This document shows, in pieces, positions 8,463 to 18,471 of a stretch of DNA of 64,000 bases. How positions within the stretch are numbered: the stretch's first letter is position 1; every line of letters begins with the position of its first letter. This DNA is from Nitrospira sp. (lineage in GTDB: Bacteria; Nitrospirota; Nitrospiria; Nitrospirales; Nitrospiraceae): assembly GCA_024760545.1 (NCBI GenBank), contig CP060501.1, positions 901,001 through 965,000 on the forward strand, read 5' to 3'. The position numbers were made by a program, and so were the translations under genes. The notes under the pieces are model-generated. The model saw nothing but the letters and a program-made list of their open reading frames with translations, was not told the origin of the DNA and ran no database searches.

Positions 8463-8696
8463 ATGACGGGATCAAGCTATGAAGGGCGGTCGATCCAATT
8501 GAGGTCCTGTCAGCAGGACAAGGGAGCATGGATCTGTGAGTACACAATACTTGAACTCGGGCCAACAGGATTGTCGAGGTCGACCGGGCAAGCCACCGGC
8601 AGCTTCTCTACTCGTGAGCAGGCGGAAGCAGCAGCGCTGGAGGTAGCGCGAGGTGAGATCGATGCACGCGGTCCCATCCGAGGACCTCTCAACTGA
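8463..8696 (+). CDS. Small DGTW/EEAxxAAL family protein, copy 5
   Basis: ATG 8463 lies eight bases behind GGAGG and gives a 77-residue protein, so I prefer it to the frame opening at 8253. The order is Y-E-G-R-S-I-Q-L-R-S, Q-Q-D-K-G-A-W-I-C-E-Y-T-I-L-E-L (core with Ala in place of Thr), then G-S-F-S-T-R-E-Q-A-E-A-A-A-L-E-V-A-R and I-D-A-R-G-P. It is closest to the partial gene at the left edge. The conserved core Cys is kept; the C-W-G-C cysteines of copies 1 and 4 are absent, so those extra cysteines are not essential for the family. Function unknown. Confidence 0.75.
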   Translation: MTGSSYEGRSIQLRSCQQDKGAWICEYTILELGPTGLSRSTGQATGSFSTREQAEAAALEVARGEIDARGPIRGPLN

Positions 8697-9191
8697 TCTC
8701 TCGAAGCAGACTTTTCTCTCTTGCTCAACCAAAAACCCAAGCGTCCAGGGAAGTTGACCTTGACAGGAAGTCCTGGCACTTGCCGGAGCTTGTGGTGTTT
8801 AGGAGTATTCCTAGCCTGAAATGATATATCTCGAGTGTAGCATAGCGCATGTCCAAGGATGATTGCGTGGCCTGCGTCCTGATAGAAAAGTCCGCAGCCG
8901 CACTCGAACAAAGAGATGCGGGAGCATGGTTCTTTTGCGGTATGCGAGCTGCTGCATCATCAGGCAGACATGACAGAATGCGTGTGGTCGAGTTGATCTT
9001 TGTAAACCGCGAATCTCACAGCATCATACCCGCCTTCTGCAACTCGGCAATTCTCGCGCGACGAGTAGTGTAGTCCCCTTAAATTCGAGCCGAAGATCTT
9101 GGGGGCCTTGACTGGGCCGGCTGAGAGATTATCTTGAATATCTGAACGCACCACACGCTCAACCCCTCACAACGCATGGAGGTTTGCTCGC
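8697..9191. other. Intergenic, no supported gene
   Basis: Nothing with a ribosome site or family likeness was found. Confidence 0.4.
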
Positions 9192-9359
9192 ATGGAAACT
9201 TACATGAACGGCTTCAGACAGGAGATCGTGGACTTTATTTCAGTGAGCGAACAGATACAACGTGTTGTGGCGCGAGGGGAACATCTCACCAAAGACGAGG
9301 CCGGAGTCGTGCGGCTCTGCGCGACTGAATTGCTCAAAAACCTGGCTGAACCACTTTAG
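9192..9359 (+). CDS. Small helical protein (55 aa) matching the N-terminal part of the 5728 gene
   Basis: ATG 9192 opens a 55-codon frame ending in TAG 9357-9359, behind GGAGG at 9179-9183. The sequence M-E-T-Y-M-N-G-F-R-Q-E-I-V-D-F, S-E-Q-I-Q-R, G-E-H-L-T-K-D-E-A and A-T-E-L-L-K-N-L looks all helical. Its first half aligns with residues 1-35 of the protein at 5728-6090 (M-E, R-x-E-I-x-x-F, S-E, G-E-x-L). It may be the separate, intact form of that segment. Function unknown. Confidence 0.55.
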   Translation: METYMNGFRQEIVDFISVSEQIQRVVARGEHLTKDEAGVVRLCATELLKNLAEPL

Positions 9360-9562
9360 GCCGCTATCTTGCTGACCGTCCTGTAAAACAGAATTCTGAC
9401 CAGCCTCCTGCGTGGCAAGATACGCCGACTATTTCGACTTCTCCTTGCACGGACGCGCCCAATCATCGTTCTTGGCCTCATAGCAGCTCGAGGGGAAAGA
9501 GATTGCTCAGGCCTTCGAGAGCTTGAGCAATCCCCGACCGGATAAGGGATACCGATATCCGG

Positions 9563-10150
9563 TTACCGTGAAGGGTAACTGTCGATGGGAACCATTAAAT
9601 GGGCATAGGGGGTGCCGGCCCACATGATCCAGGGTCCTCCGTTTTTCGAATCGGTCGGCACATTTTTCAGCAAACCTGCATCCGGGAGCAGAATCATGAG
9701 ATGCGCGCCAACTCCTTCCACCCACTCGTCGCCAGGCTTGGGTTCTGTGGCATAGGGATCGGTGTTGCTCACAGGCCTGTCACCCTGGAGCATATACGCG
9801 ATTCCCACTTGAGTGACGGCGGGCTTCTTCTTATCTTTCAAAGCCTCCCAAAAATTACGCCACGGTTCGTTCATACATATTGAGTCCGTACCGGATGTAT
9901 TGGGATCGTCGGGTACACACGTCCATCCATTGCTGCCTTTGCGAACCACTTGTCCATCCCGACTCATGATCGTTGCATGTTGGGACAGCGACGACGGCGC
10001 GGCGCGTTCCGCCCCCGCCGATTCGGCCGCATGACGTACCACATCACGGCGAGCCCCTCCTTCACCGAGAACCGGCGGCGCCAGTGTGACGGTAGAGGCC
10101 ATGATCAACGTCCCTGCGAGGACAATCATGGATTTCCCATATCGCATCAT
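9563..10150 (-). CDS. Exported hypothetical protein (195 aa)
   Basis: I chose ATG 10150 (M-M-R-Y-G-K-S) with AGGAG eight bases upstream. The longer frame to 10351 includes unrelated residues. Residues 1-30 are a signal peptide ending near P-P-V-L-G-E. The mature part contains M-S-R-D-G-Q-V-V-R-K-G-S-N-G-W-T-C, P-D-D-P-N, G-I-A-Y-M-L-Q-G-D, S-N-T-D-P-Y-A-T, H-L-M-I-L-L-P and ends W-A-G-T-P-Y-A-H-L-M-V-P. I recall this motif set from an uncharacterised family of exported bacterial proteins. Periplasmic; function unknown. Confidence 0.7.
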   Translation of the reverse strand: MMRYGKSMIVLAGTLIMASTVTLAPPVLGEGGARRDVVRHAAESAGAERAAPSSLSQHATIMSRDGQVVRKGSNGWTCVPDDPNTSGTDSICMNEPWRNFWEALKDKKKPAVTQVGIAYMLQGDRPVSNTDPYATEPKPGDEWVEGVGAHLMILLPDAGLLKNVPTDSKNGGPWIMWAGTPYAHLMVPIDSYPSR

Positions 10151-10370
10151 ACGTAGTTCTCCTTTCTCAATATGGCAGCAATCAGCCAAGAATATCCTAA
10201 GCGCCGAGTACTTTGACTGCAATGGGAAAGGTCGAGACATAACGAAGCGGCCAGGGACTACAAGATGAAGAACCCGGTCAATGGAGCACACGTGTTCAAA
10301 CACAAAGGCCGCGTCAATTGAGACGCGGCCTCTCCAAGTCCGCCGATGCATGACGATCGAAGATCGAGAT

Positions 10371-11789
10371 CTATCGCTCCGCCTCGGTCAAATTTGCTTC
10401 GGTTTCCAGCTCTTCCAGTTCAGAGTCCGATTTTCCCTTCGTCGTGGAGGGGTGAAGGCCGTACTTTCTCAGCATCTTATAAAAATCGGCCCTGTACCTG
10501 CCGGCAAATTGAGCAGCGCGCGAGATATTCCCGCCCGTCAACTGGAGCACATTTTTCAGATAGGTCCGTTCGAATTCTTCTTTGGCTTCCGTGAGCGGTT
10601 TGAGCGGAGACTCGGCCGACACACTGACCGCCGGCAACAAATCCGGCGTCAACATGTCTTGCCGTGACATGACCACGGCCTTTTCAACCACGTTTTCCAG
10701 TTCCCGTACGTTGCCGGGCCAGGGATTGATCATGAGTCGATGGAGTGCGGCGGGCGTGAATCCTTTCACGTCCTTATTGGCTCGTTTCATGCTGAGCTTG
10801 AGGAAATGTTGCGCCAAAAGCGGAATATCGTCGCGGCGATCCCGCAACGGCGGAACGAACAAGGGGACCACGGAAATGCGATAGTACAGATCGTTCCGGA
10901 ACGTCCCGTTCTTCACGGCCTCCCCGAGGTCTTTATTGGTCGCGGCAATGATGCGAACATCGACTTTGACCGAGTTCTCGGATCCCACCTCTCGAATCTC
11001 CCGCTCCTGCACGGCACGCAATAATTTCACCTGCATGGACAGCGGCATCTCGCCGATCTCATCGAGGAACAGCGTGCCGCCGTTGGCCATTTGGAACAAC
11101 CCTCGCTTCGCCCCATGGGCGCTCGTAAAGGCGCCCTTGACATGTCCGAACAGCTCGCTCTCGAACAGCGTTTCGGGTATAGCGGCGCAGTTGAGCGCCA
11201 CGAAGGGACCTTTATTGCGTCGACTATTTGTATGGATGACACGAGCCATCACTTCTTTGCCGGTGCCGGTTTCTCCAAACAGCAAGATGGTGGCGTCTGA
11301 ATCGGCGACCTGCGCGATTTGCTGGAAGAGCCGTTGCATTGCCGGACTTCGCGCCACGACATTCTCGAGTCCGTACAGTTCCTTGACCAACGATTTGAGA
11401 CGCTGAATCTCGCGGCTCATCCGCTGCTGAGCAAGTGCTTTTTCAATGGTGGCCTTGAGTTCCTTGTCATCAAACGGTTTCGTCAGATAGCCGAACGCCC
11501 CTCGTTGCATCGCCTCCACCGCGTTGGGAATACTCCCATGGGCCGTGAGAATAATGACCGGAAGTCCGGGATGACTTCTCAGCAGCTCTTCGGTCACGTC
11601 GAGTCCGTCCTCTCCGCGAAGACGGAGATCGGTAATAGCCAAATTGAACATGGTTTTCTTGGCCTCACCGACCGCATCCTGCCCTGTCGTACAAGGCGTG
11701 ACTGTAAATCCCATGGCGGATAACCGCATCTTCAGCAGATGCAGCAACCCTTCATCGTCGTCGACTACGAGAATATTCTCTTGTTCCAT
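10371..11789 (-). CDS. glrR: Sigma-54-dependent response regulator, GlrR/QseF-like
   Basis: A 472-residue NtrC-class activator. ATG 11789 follows AAGGA; the TTG at 11795 is the other in-frame option. The receiver domain (residues 1-115) has V-D-D-D near the start and the phosphoacceptor Asp54 (I-T-D-L). The AAA+ domain has Walker A G-E-T-G-T-G-K-E (172-179), the sigma-54 contact loop G-A-F-T-S-A (219-224; usual form G-A-F-T-G-A) and Walker B L-F-L-D-E. The C-terminal helix-turn-helix region ([15 protein letters not shown]) and E-F-E-R-T-Y-L closely resemble E. coli GlrR. Order kinase, lipoprotein, regulator matches glrK-qseG-glrR. It should activate sigma-54 promoters when phosphorylated by the kinase at 12587. 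Confidence 0.85.
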   Translation of the reverse strand: MEQENILVVDDDEGLLHLLKMRLSAMGFTVTPCTTGQDAVGEAKKTMFNLAITDLRLRGEDGLDVTEELLRSHPGLPVIILTAHGSIPNAVEAMQRGAFGYLTKPFDDKELKATIEKALAQQRMSREIQRLKSLVKELYGLENVVARSPAMQRLFQQIAQVADSDATILLFGETGTGKEVMARVIHTNSRRNKGPFVALNCAAIPETLFESELFGHVKGAFTSAHGAKRGLFQMANGGTLFLDEIGEMPLSMQVKLLRAVQEREIREVGSENSVKVDVRIIAATNKDLGEAVKNGTFRNDLYYRISVVPLFVPPLRDRRDDIPLLAQHFLKLSMKRANKDVKGFTPAALHRLMINPWPGNVRELENVVEKAVVMSRQDMLTPDLLPAVSVSAESPLKPLTEAKEEFERTYLKNVLQLTGGNISRAAQFAGRYRADFYKMLRKYGLHPSTTKGKSDSELEELETEANLTEAER

Positions 11790-11813
11790 ATTCAATGTTC
11801 CTTGTCGTATTTG

Positions 11814-12590
11814 CTAGGGTGTCATATCAGGACCTGGCACCGGAACGGTCACCGGCGGGCGGATTGGGCGCACCTTTTCCCGCATTTCCTGATCGATACG
11901 TTTCAAAGCCTCCAGCTGCGTCGAAAGTTCCTCCACCTTTCTGTCCCGCTCGGCGAGCTGCTTTTGCAGATTTTGAATCATTGACGGGTCGGCTGATGTC
12001 TTCACTGACTCTTTCTTCGACTGCAGTGACTCAATCTTGTGGTCTCGATCCACTAGTTCGCGCTGCAAGGCCTCAACCGCTTCAGAATCGTCTTCCCTGG
12101 AGGAGCGAAGCTGGTGGATAACCATTTCTCTGTCTAGCAAATCCCGCACCAGACGATCGGCAGTCAGCGCCAATGATGTATTGGTCTCCGCAATGGCAGG
12201 GGCAGTCAACACAGCTTCGGACCAAGATTTCCGTCCTGGAACCACAGGCTCCTTCAAGAGCTGGAGCCAGGCTTTACTCGACTCTGCCAGTTGGCTTATA
12301 GGAGCCACCGCCAAGACCTTGCCGAAATATTTCTCTGCAACTTCGCGACTTTCATAGAGACCCAGTAGTCCGAGTGTAAAATATACATGGTCACAGGAGC
12401 TCGACTGACTGCACTTCGGAACCAAACCCTCTTGTTTCCTCGTAAGCATTTGAAACATTTTGACTTCTTGAGGTTCGGCCTTGAAATAAGGACGGGACGA
12501 GGGGGCTGGTGTCGTCCAGGAAGCACATCCGACTAACAAGAGAGAAATCACGATGTGGCCAGCTGTGATAGACCGAGTCGTTCTGCTCAC
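11814..12590 (-). CDS. QseG-like lipoprotein between kinase and regulator
   Basis: This 258-residue protein starts at a GTG (12588-12590) that overlaps the kinase stop as GTGA, so translation is probably coupled. The signal ends L-L-L-V-G-C, a lipobox with Cys22. The middle part has cysteines in K-C-S-Q-S-S-S-C and a helical region near L-G-L-Y-E-S-R-E-V-A-E-K-Y-F. The last 100 residues are a coiled coil (heptads such as L-Q-R-E-L-V-D-R-D-H-K-I and L-Q-K-Q-L-A-E-R-D-R-K-V-E-E-L) with a Pro-rich end. In enterobacteria QseG is an outer-membrane lipoprotein that binds and stimulates GlrK; position and type suggest the same role here, though sequence likeness is weak. Confidence 0.7.
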   Translation of the reverse strand: MSRTTRSITAGHIVISLLLVGCASWTTPAPSSRPYFKAEPQEVKMFQMLTRKQEGLVPKCSQSSSCDHVYFTLGLLGLYESREVAEKYFGKVLAVAPISQLAESSKAWLQLLKEPVVPGRKSWSEAVLTAPAIAETNTSLALTADRLVRDLLDREMVIHQLRSSREDDSEAVEALQRELVDRDHKIESLQSKKESVKTSADPSMIQNLQKQLAERDRKVEELSTQLEALKRIDQEMREKVRPIRPPVTVPVPGPDMTP

Positions 12591-14062
12591 GATTGCCCTG
12601 CCTTTTCCGGTTTCGTCAACCGTAGGATAAACCGTACAGTCGCCCCCTTGCCTTTCTCACTTTCAATCCAGATTCTTCCACCATGGGCTTCGACCACCTT
12701 CTTGGCTAATGCCAGACCCAATCCACTCCCCGCCGTCTGCTTTACTTTTGTGCGACCTTGATAGAATCGTTCAAAAATATGTGGGAGATCTTCCGGGGCG
12801 ATTCCGGGTCCCGTATCAGAAACGGAAACTTCGAGAACTCCGGCTTGTAGATCGGGATTCATATGAACCTTCACCACGCCTCCCTCAGGGCTGAATTTCA
12901 GAGCGTTCGACAAGAGATTGTCCAACACCTGTTCAAGACGAGAGGCATCTGCCTTGACCCAAGCCCGTTCACCGACACTTTCTAACACCAGCTGAACATG
13001 CTTGGAGTCGGCAAGAAGGCGAACCTTGTTGATGGAGATTTCAGCGATTCGGTGGAGGTCCACCGGGACGATGCGGTATTCCATCATGCCGGCTTCCATT
13101 TTCGACAGATCCAGAATCGTGTTGATCAGGTGGATCAAGCGCCGGCTGCTGTCGGCCATGATCCGGAGCGTTGTTCGCTGCTCCTGCACCAGCGGCCCGG
13201 GAATTTCGTCAAGGAGCAGATGCGTCCCCTCTTGAATCGAGGCCATCGGCGTACGCAACTCGTGGGACACGTGCGCCAAGAATTCCGTTTTCATATCATC
13301 GATCTCTTGCAACTTTCTGCCCATCCAATTCACGGTATCCACCAGATCTCGCAGTTCGGCCGGAGCCTTGATCTGGAGGGACGTGCCGAAATTCCCTTGT
13401 CCGATCTGTTTGATGTGCCCTTGCAGCTGTCGGAGCGGGCGCAAAATCGTATAGCTGGCGATGCCGGCCAGTCCCAACCCAAACACCAAGGCAACCAGCA
13501 CAAGTTGTTCCGTGACAGCCTCCGCTTGAGCTGCACTCGAACGTGATTCGCTGACCCCGACGCTTACCCGCACCTCATGCAGGTCGATGTAGCTCTGAAT
13601 CGAGGCAGACATCTGATCCATGAGGGCATCACGTTTTGTTTCGTACTCCAGAATGGCCTGACGGGATCTCCCTTTCGCCTTCTGGAATTCATCCCGAAAA
13701 AGCCTCAACCGTTCTTGCAGCAAATCGCCTGTCTCTCGCAGCAGTTTCAACCCCTGAGTAGAGTTTTCCTGATTCTGTAACAGCTGAAGATTACGCTGGA
13801 ACTCGTCAACCTCCTCAGTCAAATTCGTCAGGAAGGTCTGATCTTTTGTTGCGAGGAACTTTTTTTCACTGTTCAATTGAGCGTAGACCGAACCCAAGAG
13901 CCGCTTCGCGGATTCGACGGCCGGATAATGGTAGGATGCCATCTGAGTGCTCATGGCCGTCAATTGTCGAAGCTGAAAGAGCGCGTAAAGATTGACGCCT
14001 CCCATCACTGTAATAATGACCAGGGAGGTCATGACCAGGCGCCAAAATATTGAAAGCCGCAT
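12587..14062 (-). CDS. glrK: Membrane histidine kinase, GlrK/QseE-like
   Basis: A 491-residue sensor kinase. ATG 14062 has GAGG nine bases upstream; a GTG at 14077 is the alternative. Layout: TM1 (about residues 8-28), a helical periplasmic part of about 150 residues, TM2 (V-A-L-V-F-G-L-G-L-A-G), a HAMP domain (P-L-R-Q-L), then the HisKA box H-V-S-H-E-L-R-T-P with the phospho-histidine. The HATPase domain has N box N-L-L-S-N-A-L-K-F, G1 D-T-G-P-G-I and G2 G-S-G-L-G-L. It heads the three-gene operon with the QseG-like lipoprotein and the sigma-54 regulator. In E. coli this system senses envelope stress and drives glmY; the signal here is unknown. Confidence 0.85.
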   Translation of the reverse strand: MRLSIFWRLVMTSLVIITVMGGVNLYALFQLRQLTAMSTQMASYHYPAVESAKRLLGSVYAQLNSEKKFLATKDQTFLTNLTEEVDEFQRNLQLLQNQENSTQGLKLLRETGDLLQERLRLFRDEFQKAKGRSRQAILEYETKRDALMDQMSASIQSYIDLHEVRVSVGVSESRSSAAQAEAVTEQLVLVALVFGLGLAGIASYTILRPLRQLQGHIKQIGQGNFGTSLQIKAPAELRDLVDTVNWMGRKLQEIDDMKTEFLAHVSHELRTPMASIQEGTHLLLDEIPGPLVQEQRTTLRIMADSSRRLIHLINTILDLSKMEAGMMEYRIVPVDLHRIAEISINKVRLLADSKHVQLVLESVGERAWVKADASRLEQVLDNLLSNALKFSPEGGVVKVHMNPDLQAGVLEVSVSDTGPGIAPEDLPHIFERFYQGRTKVKQTAGSGLGLALAKKVVEAHGGRIWIESEKGKGATVRFILRLTKPEKAGQS

Positions 14063-14243
14063 GAGTTCGTGCCTCACCTGGACAGCATCATGAAGGGGCC
14101 GAACTCAGGTGTAGGATAACCCATACACTATTTCAGCTCCAAATCACAAGCTCATTAGACAGCAAGGGCACTGAGAACTGACTGGAGTTGCTCCAAGTGT
14201 AACGAAAAGAACTGAGACAACAGCGTGTTGCGAACGAAGTTCC

Positions 14244-15074
14244 CTACTGTCTGGCGTCAAGCTGGTGAGAGAACAGACGTTGCCGTCTGGAAGACCCACG
14301 GAGCAATGCAAAAAGATGGCCGCGGAATAGCAAGATTGCCATAGTCATAGGCGGGGTTAGCAGCAGAAGCAGAATCCCCTGCGCGTCGGAATCGATCCCC
14401 ACGTAGGACAGCCATCCCCCTATGGCGGTGAACGGCAACATGAGAATTTGCAAGAAGTCGAGGCCGGCCCCCCGGCCGACACTGCCGGAAAGCGAAAAAA
14501 ACTCCTGCAGGCCGCTTGGAGAAAGCACCAGAGGTAGGATGAGCACCACAAACGGCAAGAACCACTCGATCCAATGTTCCAACACGAATTCATAGGCGGT
14601 CTTGAAGACGTCGAGGGTTGAATCGTGCCGGACTTGATAGATCACTTCCGGCGCCGGGTTCAACAGAATGAAGACCATGAGCAGAAACGCCGACAATAGG
14701 AACTGGCCATACGGATTGGCCTGCATTCCCATATCCAGCAACAACGTAGGCAGCCACAACACGAATCCGACACCGATCACGTCCCAGAAGTAATGCCCGA
14801 AGCTTTCGGTCACATCAGCCAGTTGGATGCTTCGCGACCCGCTGAGAGACTGTTCGATCAACCGCAGCGTCGCACCCACCAACAAGGCATTCGCGATACC
14901 GAGCAGAAATCCTCCGGCCATACCCAAAGGGGCGGCGATCCTCGCGACCCCCAGGAACAGGACGGCAAATGCGATGAGCGCCACCATGGTCACCCAGCTT
15001 CGAGCGAGCGAGCGTCCCGTCGCGTAGAAGACTTGCCGATATAGCTGGAGTGTGGCCGAAACGAGGTTCACCAT
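14244..15074 (-). CDS. Multi-pass membrane protein, unknown function
   Basis: The frame opens at a TTG at 15113; ATG 15074 (M-V-N-L-V-S-A-T-L-Q-L-Y) is the first standard start, without a strong ribosome site, so the start is uncertain. The 276-residue protein has about six hydrophobic segments, including M-V-A-L-I-A-F-A-V-L-F-L, G-V-G-F-V-L-W-L-P-T-L-L and W-F-L-P-F-V-V-L-I-L-P-L-V-L. It resembles membrane proteins with a repeated core of helices but has no transporter motif I recognise. Divergent from clpB. Confidence 0.6.
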   Translation of the reverse strand: MVNLVSATLQLYRQVFYATGRSLARSWVTMVALIAFAVLFLGVARIAAPLGMAGGFLLGIANALLVGATLRLIEQSLSGSRSIQLADVTESFGHYFWDVIGVGFVLWLPTLLLDMGMQANPYGQFLLSAFLLMVFILLNPAPEVIYQVRHDSTLDVFKTAYEFVLEHWIEWFLPFVVLILPLVLSPSGLQEFFSLSGSVGRGAGLDFLQILMLPFTAIGGWLSYVGIDSDAQGILLLLLTPPMTMAILLFRGHLFALLRGSSRRQRLFSHQLDARQ

Positions 15075-15150
15075 ATCGATCCGTACCCTAGTCGGGATTT
15101 CCGAAGAGGTCAAGATCTAGTCGCGTCGCCGGCAGAATATAGATTCTCGG

Positions 15151-15178
15151 TTGACTTGCTCCTCCTAATGATTATCAG
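15151..15178 (+). promoter_or_regulatory. Candidate sigma-70-type promoter for clpB
   Basis: TTGACT (15151-15156) and TATCAG (15173-15178) are separated by 16 bases. They lie 38 bases upstream of the clpB ATG. The boxes are good but not perfect matches; a heat-shock sigma site was not recognised. Confidence 0.4.
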
Positions 15179-15215
15179 ATGGTTCATCGACATACATTTA
15201 TACGGGTGAATAACC

Positions 15216-17828
15216 ATGGACATGAATCGAATGACGATCAAACTGCAGGAGGCCTTGCAGGCCGCCTCTGCTCACGCGCAACGTCGAAGCCATCAAGGCA
15301 TCGATGTTGAGCACATCCTGCTGGCACTGCTCGATCAGGAGGGTGGAACGACTCCGGCCTTGCTCGAAGGGGCGGGGCTCGCGTTGCCAGCTGTTCGGCA
15401 AGCAGTCGAACAAGCCCTTGCCAAGCTGCCGCAAGTGCAAGGCGGCGGCGCTTCCCCCGGCCAAATGCATGTGGCTGCCCGACTCAGTCAGGTCTTGAGC
15501 CGAGCGGAGGACGAGCAAAAATCGCTGAAGGATGATTTTCTCAGCGTCGAGCACGTGCTGCTGGCAATGGTCCAGGAAGGAGGCGTCTTCAAGAAACTCG
15601 GCCTCACCAGGGACCGTTTCTTGTCCGGATTGCAGCAGGTGCGTGGAAATCAACGTGTCACCAGTCAAGACCCTGAAAGCACCTACCAGTCGTTGGTGAA
15701 ATACGGCCGCGATCTGACCCAATTAGCCGGACAAGGCAAGCTCGATCCCGTCATCGGGCGCGATGATGAGATCCGGCGCGTGATTCAGATCTTGTCCCGC
15801 CGGACGAAGAACAACCCGGTTCTCATCGGCGAACCAGGGGTCGGGAAAACCGCAATTGTGGAGGGGCTGGCCATCCGCATCGTCAAAGGTGACGTGCCTG
15901 AGAGCCTCAAGCACAAGAAGCTCTTCGCCTTGGATATGGGATCGCTCGTGGCGGGCGCCAAGTTCCGCGGCGAGTTTGAAGAGCGGCTCAAGGCCGTCTT
16001 AAAAGAAATCCAATCCTCTCAGGGTCAAATTCTACTATTCATCGATGAATTGCATACGGTCGTCGGGGCCGGAGCCGCCGAAGGCGCGATGGATGCGGCC
16101 AACCTGTTGAAGCCGATGCTTGCGCGGGGCGAGTTGCACCTCATCGGCGCCACAACACTCGACGAGTACCGCAAACACATCGAAAAAGACGCCGCGTTGG
16201 AACGCCGTTTTCAGACGGTCCTGGTCGACCAACCATCCGTGGAAAACACCATTTCCATCCTGCGCGGCCTCAAGGAGCGTTATGAGGTGCACCATGGTGT
16301 AAGGATCAAGGACAGCGCGCTGGTCGCCGCGGCCAAGCTCTCGCATCGATATATTTCAGACCGGTTCCTCCCCGATAAAGCCATCGATTTGGTCGACGAA
16401 GCCGCGGCGCGCCTCAGAACGGAAATCGACAGCCTTCCGGCCGAATTGGACGAGGTCTCGCGCAAGGTGCTGCAGCTGGAAATTGAACGCGAGGCGTTGA
16501 AAAAGGAGAAGGATGCCGCAAGCGCGGCCCGTTTGAGCACTCTCGAAGCCGAGCTGAACGAGAAGCAGCGTGACTTACAAGCCCTCAAAACCAGGTGGGA
16601 ATCGGAAAAAGCCTCCGTCTCCCGGCTTCGAAAAACACGCGAGGCGATCGAGGACATCAAGCTGAAGATCGATCAGGCAGAGCGAGCCTATGACCTCAAT
16701 CGAGTGGCCGAACTCCGGTACGGCGAACTGCCTCGGTTGGAACGAGAGCTGTCTCTGGAACAGCAGCACTTAGGAAAGAAGCAGGATGAGACCAAGCTCC
16801 TGAAAGAAGAGGTCGATGAAGATGAAATTGCCGCCGTGGTCAGCCGATGGACCGGCATTCCGGTCTCTCGTTTACTCGAGGGAGAAACCGACAAGCTGCT
16901 GAAACTCGAAGAGCTGCTCCATCAACGTGTGGTGGGACAGGATGAAGGTGTTCGAGCCGTTGCGGATGCCGTGCTGCGCGCCCGTTCGGGCATCAAGGAT
17001 CCGAATCGTCCGATCGGCTCGTTTCTCTTCCTGGGGCCCACGGGAGTCGGCAAAACCGAACTGGCACGGGCCTTGGCCGCGATTCTCTTCGACAACGAAG
17101 GAAATCTGATCAGAATCGATATGTCCGAATACATGGAAAAGCACACCGTCGCCCGCTTGATCGGCGCGCCTCCCGGCTATATCGGCTACGACGAAGGGGG
17201 TCAACTGACTGAAGCCGTTCGCCGGCGTCCTTTCTCGGTGATCCTGTTCGATGAAATCGAAAAAGCGCATCACGACGTCTTTAACGTCCTGCTGCAGGTC
17301 CTTGATGACGGCCGGCTGACCGATTCACAAGGCCGCACGGTCGACTTCAAGAACACGGTGCTGATCATGACCTCCAATATCGGCAGCCCGCACATTTTGG
17401 AGGCGCAGCAACGCGGCGCCACCTACGAACAGGTCAGAACGGTGGTCATGAGCGAACTGCGGCAACATTTTCGACCTGAATTTCTGAACCGCGTCGATGA
17501 GATGGTCGTCTTCCATCCGCTCGGCACCCAACAGCTGATCAAGATCGTGGAAATTCAGCTGGAACGCCTCCGCAGCAGATTGGAGGAACGCCGGATTACA
17601 CTGGCCGTCACTCCCGCGGCGCTCACGCATGTGGGAGAACGCGGCTATGACCCGGTCTACGGAGCGAGACCGCTCAAGCGCCTCATTCAGCAGGAGCTGG
17701 AAACGCCGATTGCGCGCTTGCTGGTGAAGGGAGAGTTGCGGGACGGGGATACCGCATCGGTCGATATCAAGAACGGGAATCTTGTTGTGATCCCGACGGT
17801 GACGGAGCCTCGGGCGTCTACCCGATAG
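15216..17828 (+). CDS. clpB: ATP-dependent disaggregase ClpB
   Basis: An 870-residue Hsp100 chaperone, the usual ClpB length. The N-domain (M-T-I-K-L-Q-E-A-L, two Clp-N repeats) is followed by NBD1 with Walker A G-E-P-G-V-G-K-T at about residue 205 and Walker B L-F-I-D-E-L-H. The coiled-coil middle domain (about 400-530, rich in E/K/R/L) separates ClpB from ClpA and ClpC. NBD2 has Walker A G-P-T-G-V-G-K-T near 607 and arginine-finger region sequence G-A-R-P-L-K-R. With DnaK it should pull apart protein aggregates in the cytoplasm. It overlaps the convergent gene at 17818 by 11 bases. Confidence 0.97.
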   Translation: MDMNRMTIKLQEALQAASAHAQRRSHQGIDVEHILLALLDQEGGTTPALLEGAGLALPAVRQAVEQALAKLPQVQGGGASPGQMHVAARLSQVLSRAEDEQKSLKDDFLSVEHVLLAMVQEGGVFKKLGLTRDRFLSGLQQVRGNQRVTSQDPESTYQSLVKYGRDLTQLAGQGKLDPVIGRDDEIRRVIQILSRRTKNNPVLIGEPGVGKTAIVEGLAIRIVKGDVPESLKHKKLFALDMGSLVAGAKFRGEFEERLKAVLKEIQSSQGQILLFIDELHTVVGAGAAEGAMDAANLLKPMLARGELHLIGATTLDEYRKHIEKDAALERRFQTVLVDQPSVENTISILRGLKERYEVHHGVRIKDSALVAAAKLSHRYISDRFLPDKAIDLVDEAAARLRTEIDSLPAELDEVSRKVLQLEIEREALKKEKDAASAARLSTLEAELNEKQRDLQALKTRWESEKASVSRLRKTREAIEDIKLKIDQAERAYDLNRVAELRYGELPRLERELSLEQQHLGKKQDETKLLKEEVDEDEIAAVVSRWTGIPVSRLLEGETDKLLKLEELLHQRVVGQDEGVRAVADAVLRARSGIKDPNRPIGSFLFLGPTGVGKTELARALAAILFDNEGNLIRIDMSEYMEKHTVARLIGAPPGYIGYDEGGQLTEAVRRRPFSVILFDEIEKAHHDVFNVLLQVLDDGRLTDSQGRTVDFKNTVLIMTSNIGSPHILEAQQRGATYEQVRTVVMSELRQHFRPEFLNRVDEMVVFHPLGTQQLIKIVEIQLERLRSRLEERRITLAVTPAALTHVGERGYDPVYGARPLKRLIQQELETPIARLLVKGELRDGDTASVDIKNGNLVVIPTVTEPRASTR

Positions 17829-18243
17829 AAACAGCGCCTCCTTGTGTATCGTGCGTCAGCCCGCTCTTGTGCTGCTTCTCGAGCTTCCATCCAGTCGGTG
17901 AGACTTGGAAGAGGTGGCCTTTCATCGTGTGAAACTCTCCGCGTGAAAAGGAAACCGCATCAGGGGCTTTCGCCTCGAGCTGGAGCAGAATCTTCCCGGA
18001 AGCGGTATCCTTCATGGCCATACCCTTGTCTGTCTTCGTCAATTCATAGGCGCGCCGCTCGTTGAACATCATGGTGCTGTCCACCACTTTGGCGAGCATT
18101 CGGCCGTTCGAGTCAAACAGGGCAAAATTGACCAGGAGCACACCGGTCGTGGGATGCCGGGCTACCTGAATTTGCGGCACACCCTCGATCTCAATGGTTC
18201 CGTTCGAATTGCGGTAGGTATTGGAGCCGACTTCGATATCCAT
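17818..18243 (-). CDS. Hypothetical protein (141 aa), convergent with clpB
   Basis: ATG 18243 begins [17 protein letters not shown]. The protein has no signal or membrane segment and is mostly beta strands with repeated short motifs ([22 protein letters not shown], then [10 protein letters not shown]). This strand pattern resembles a small right-handed beta-helix or layered sheet of the kind seen in phage-derived or toxin-immunity proteins, but I cannot assign it. Its last 11 bases overlap the end of clpB. Confidence 0.6.
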   Translation of the reverse strand: MDIEVGSNTYRNSNGTIEIEGVPQIQVARHPTTGVLLVNFALFDSNGRMLAKVVDSTMMFNERRAYELTKTDKGMAMKDTASGKILLQLEAKAPDAVSFSRGEFHTMKGHLFQVSPTGWKLEKQHKSGLTHDTQGGAVSIG

Positions 18244-18471
18244 ATTTCTTGGACCTCAGTTAGTCTGTCTCGGCCTTCTCTGTTATTCATGAAACTGGTT
18301 CTTTCTCAATCCTCGCCGATAGCAGCACAAACGGTCTATCGAAATTACAGGGCTGACCGGGTTCAGCTGGTTGGCCAGTGTGAAGATGAAAGGACAACCA
18401 AAGTGGGCAGCATGGTCGGCGCAACAAACGCTTGGCGAATAGTCACATCTAGAAAGGACTCAAACCTGCCG

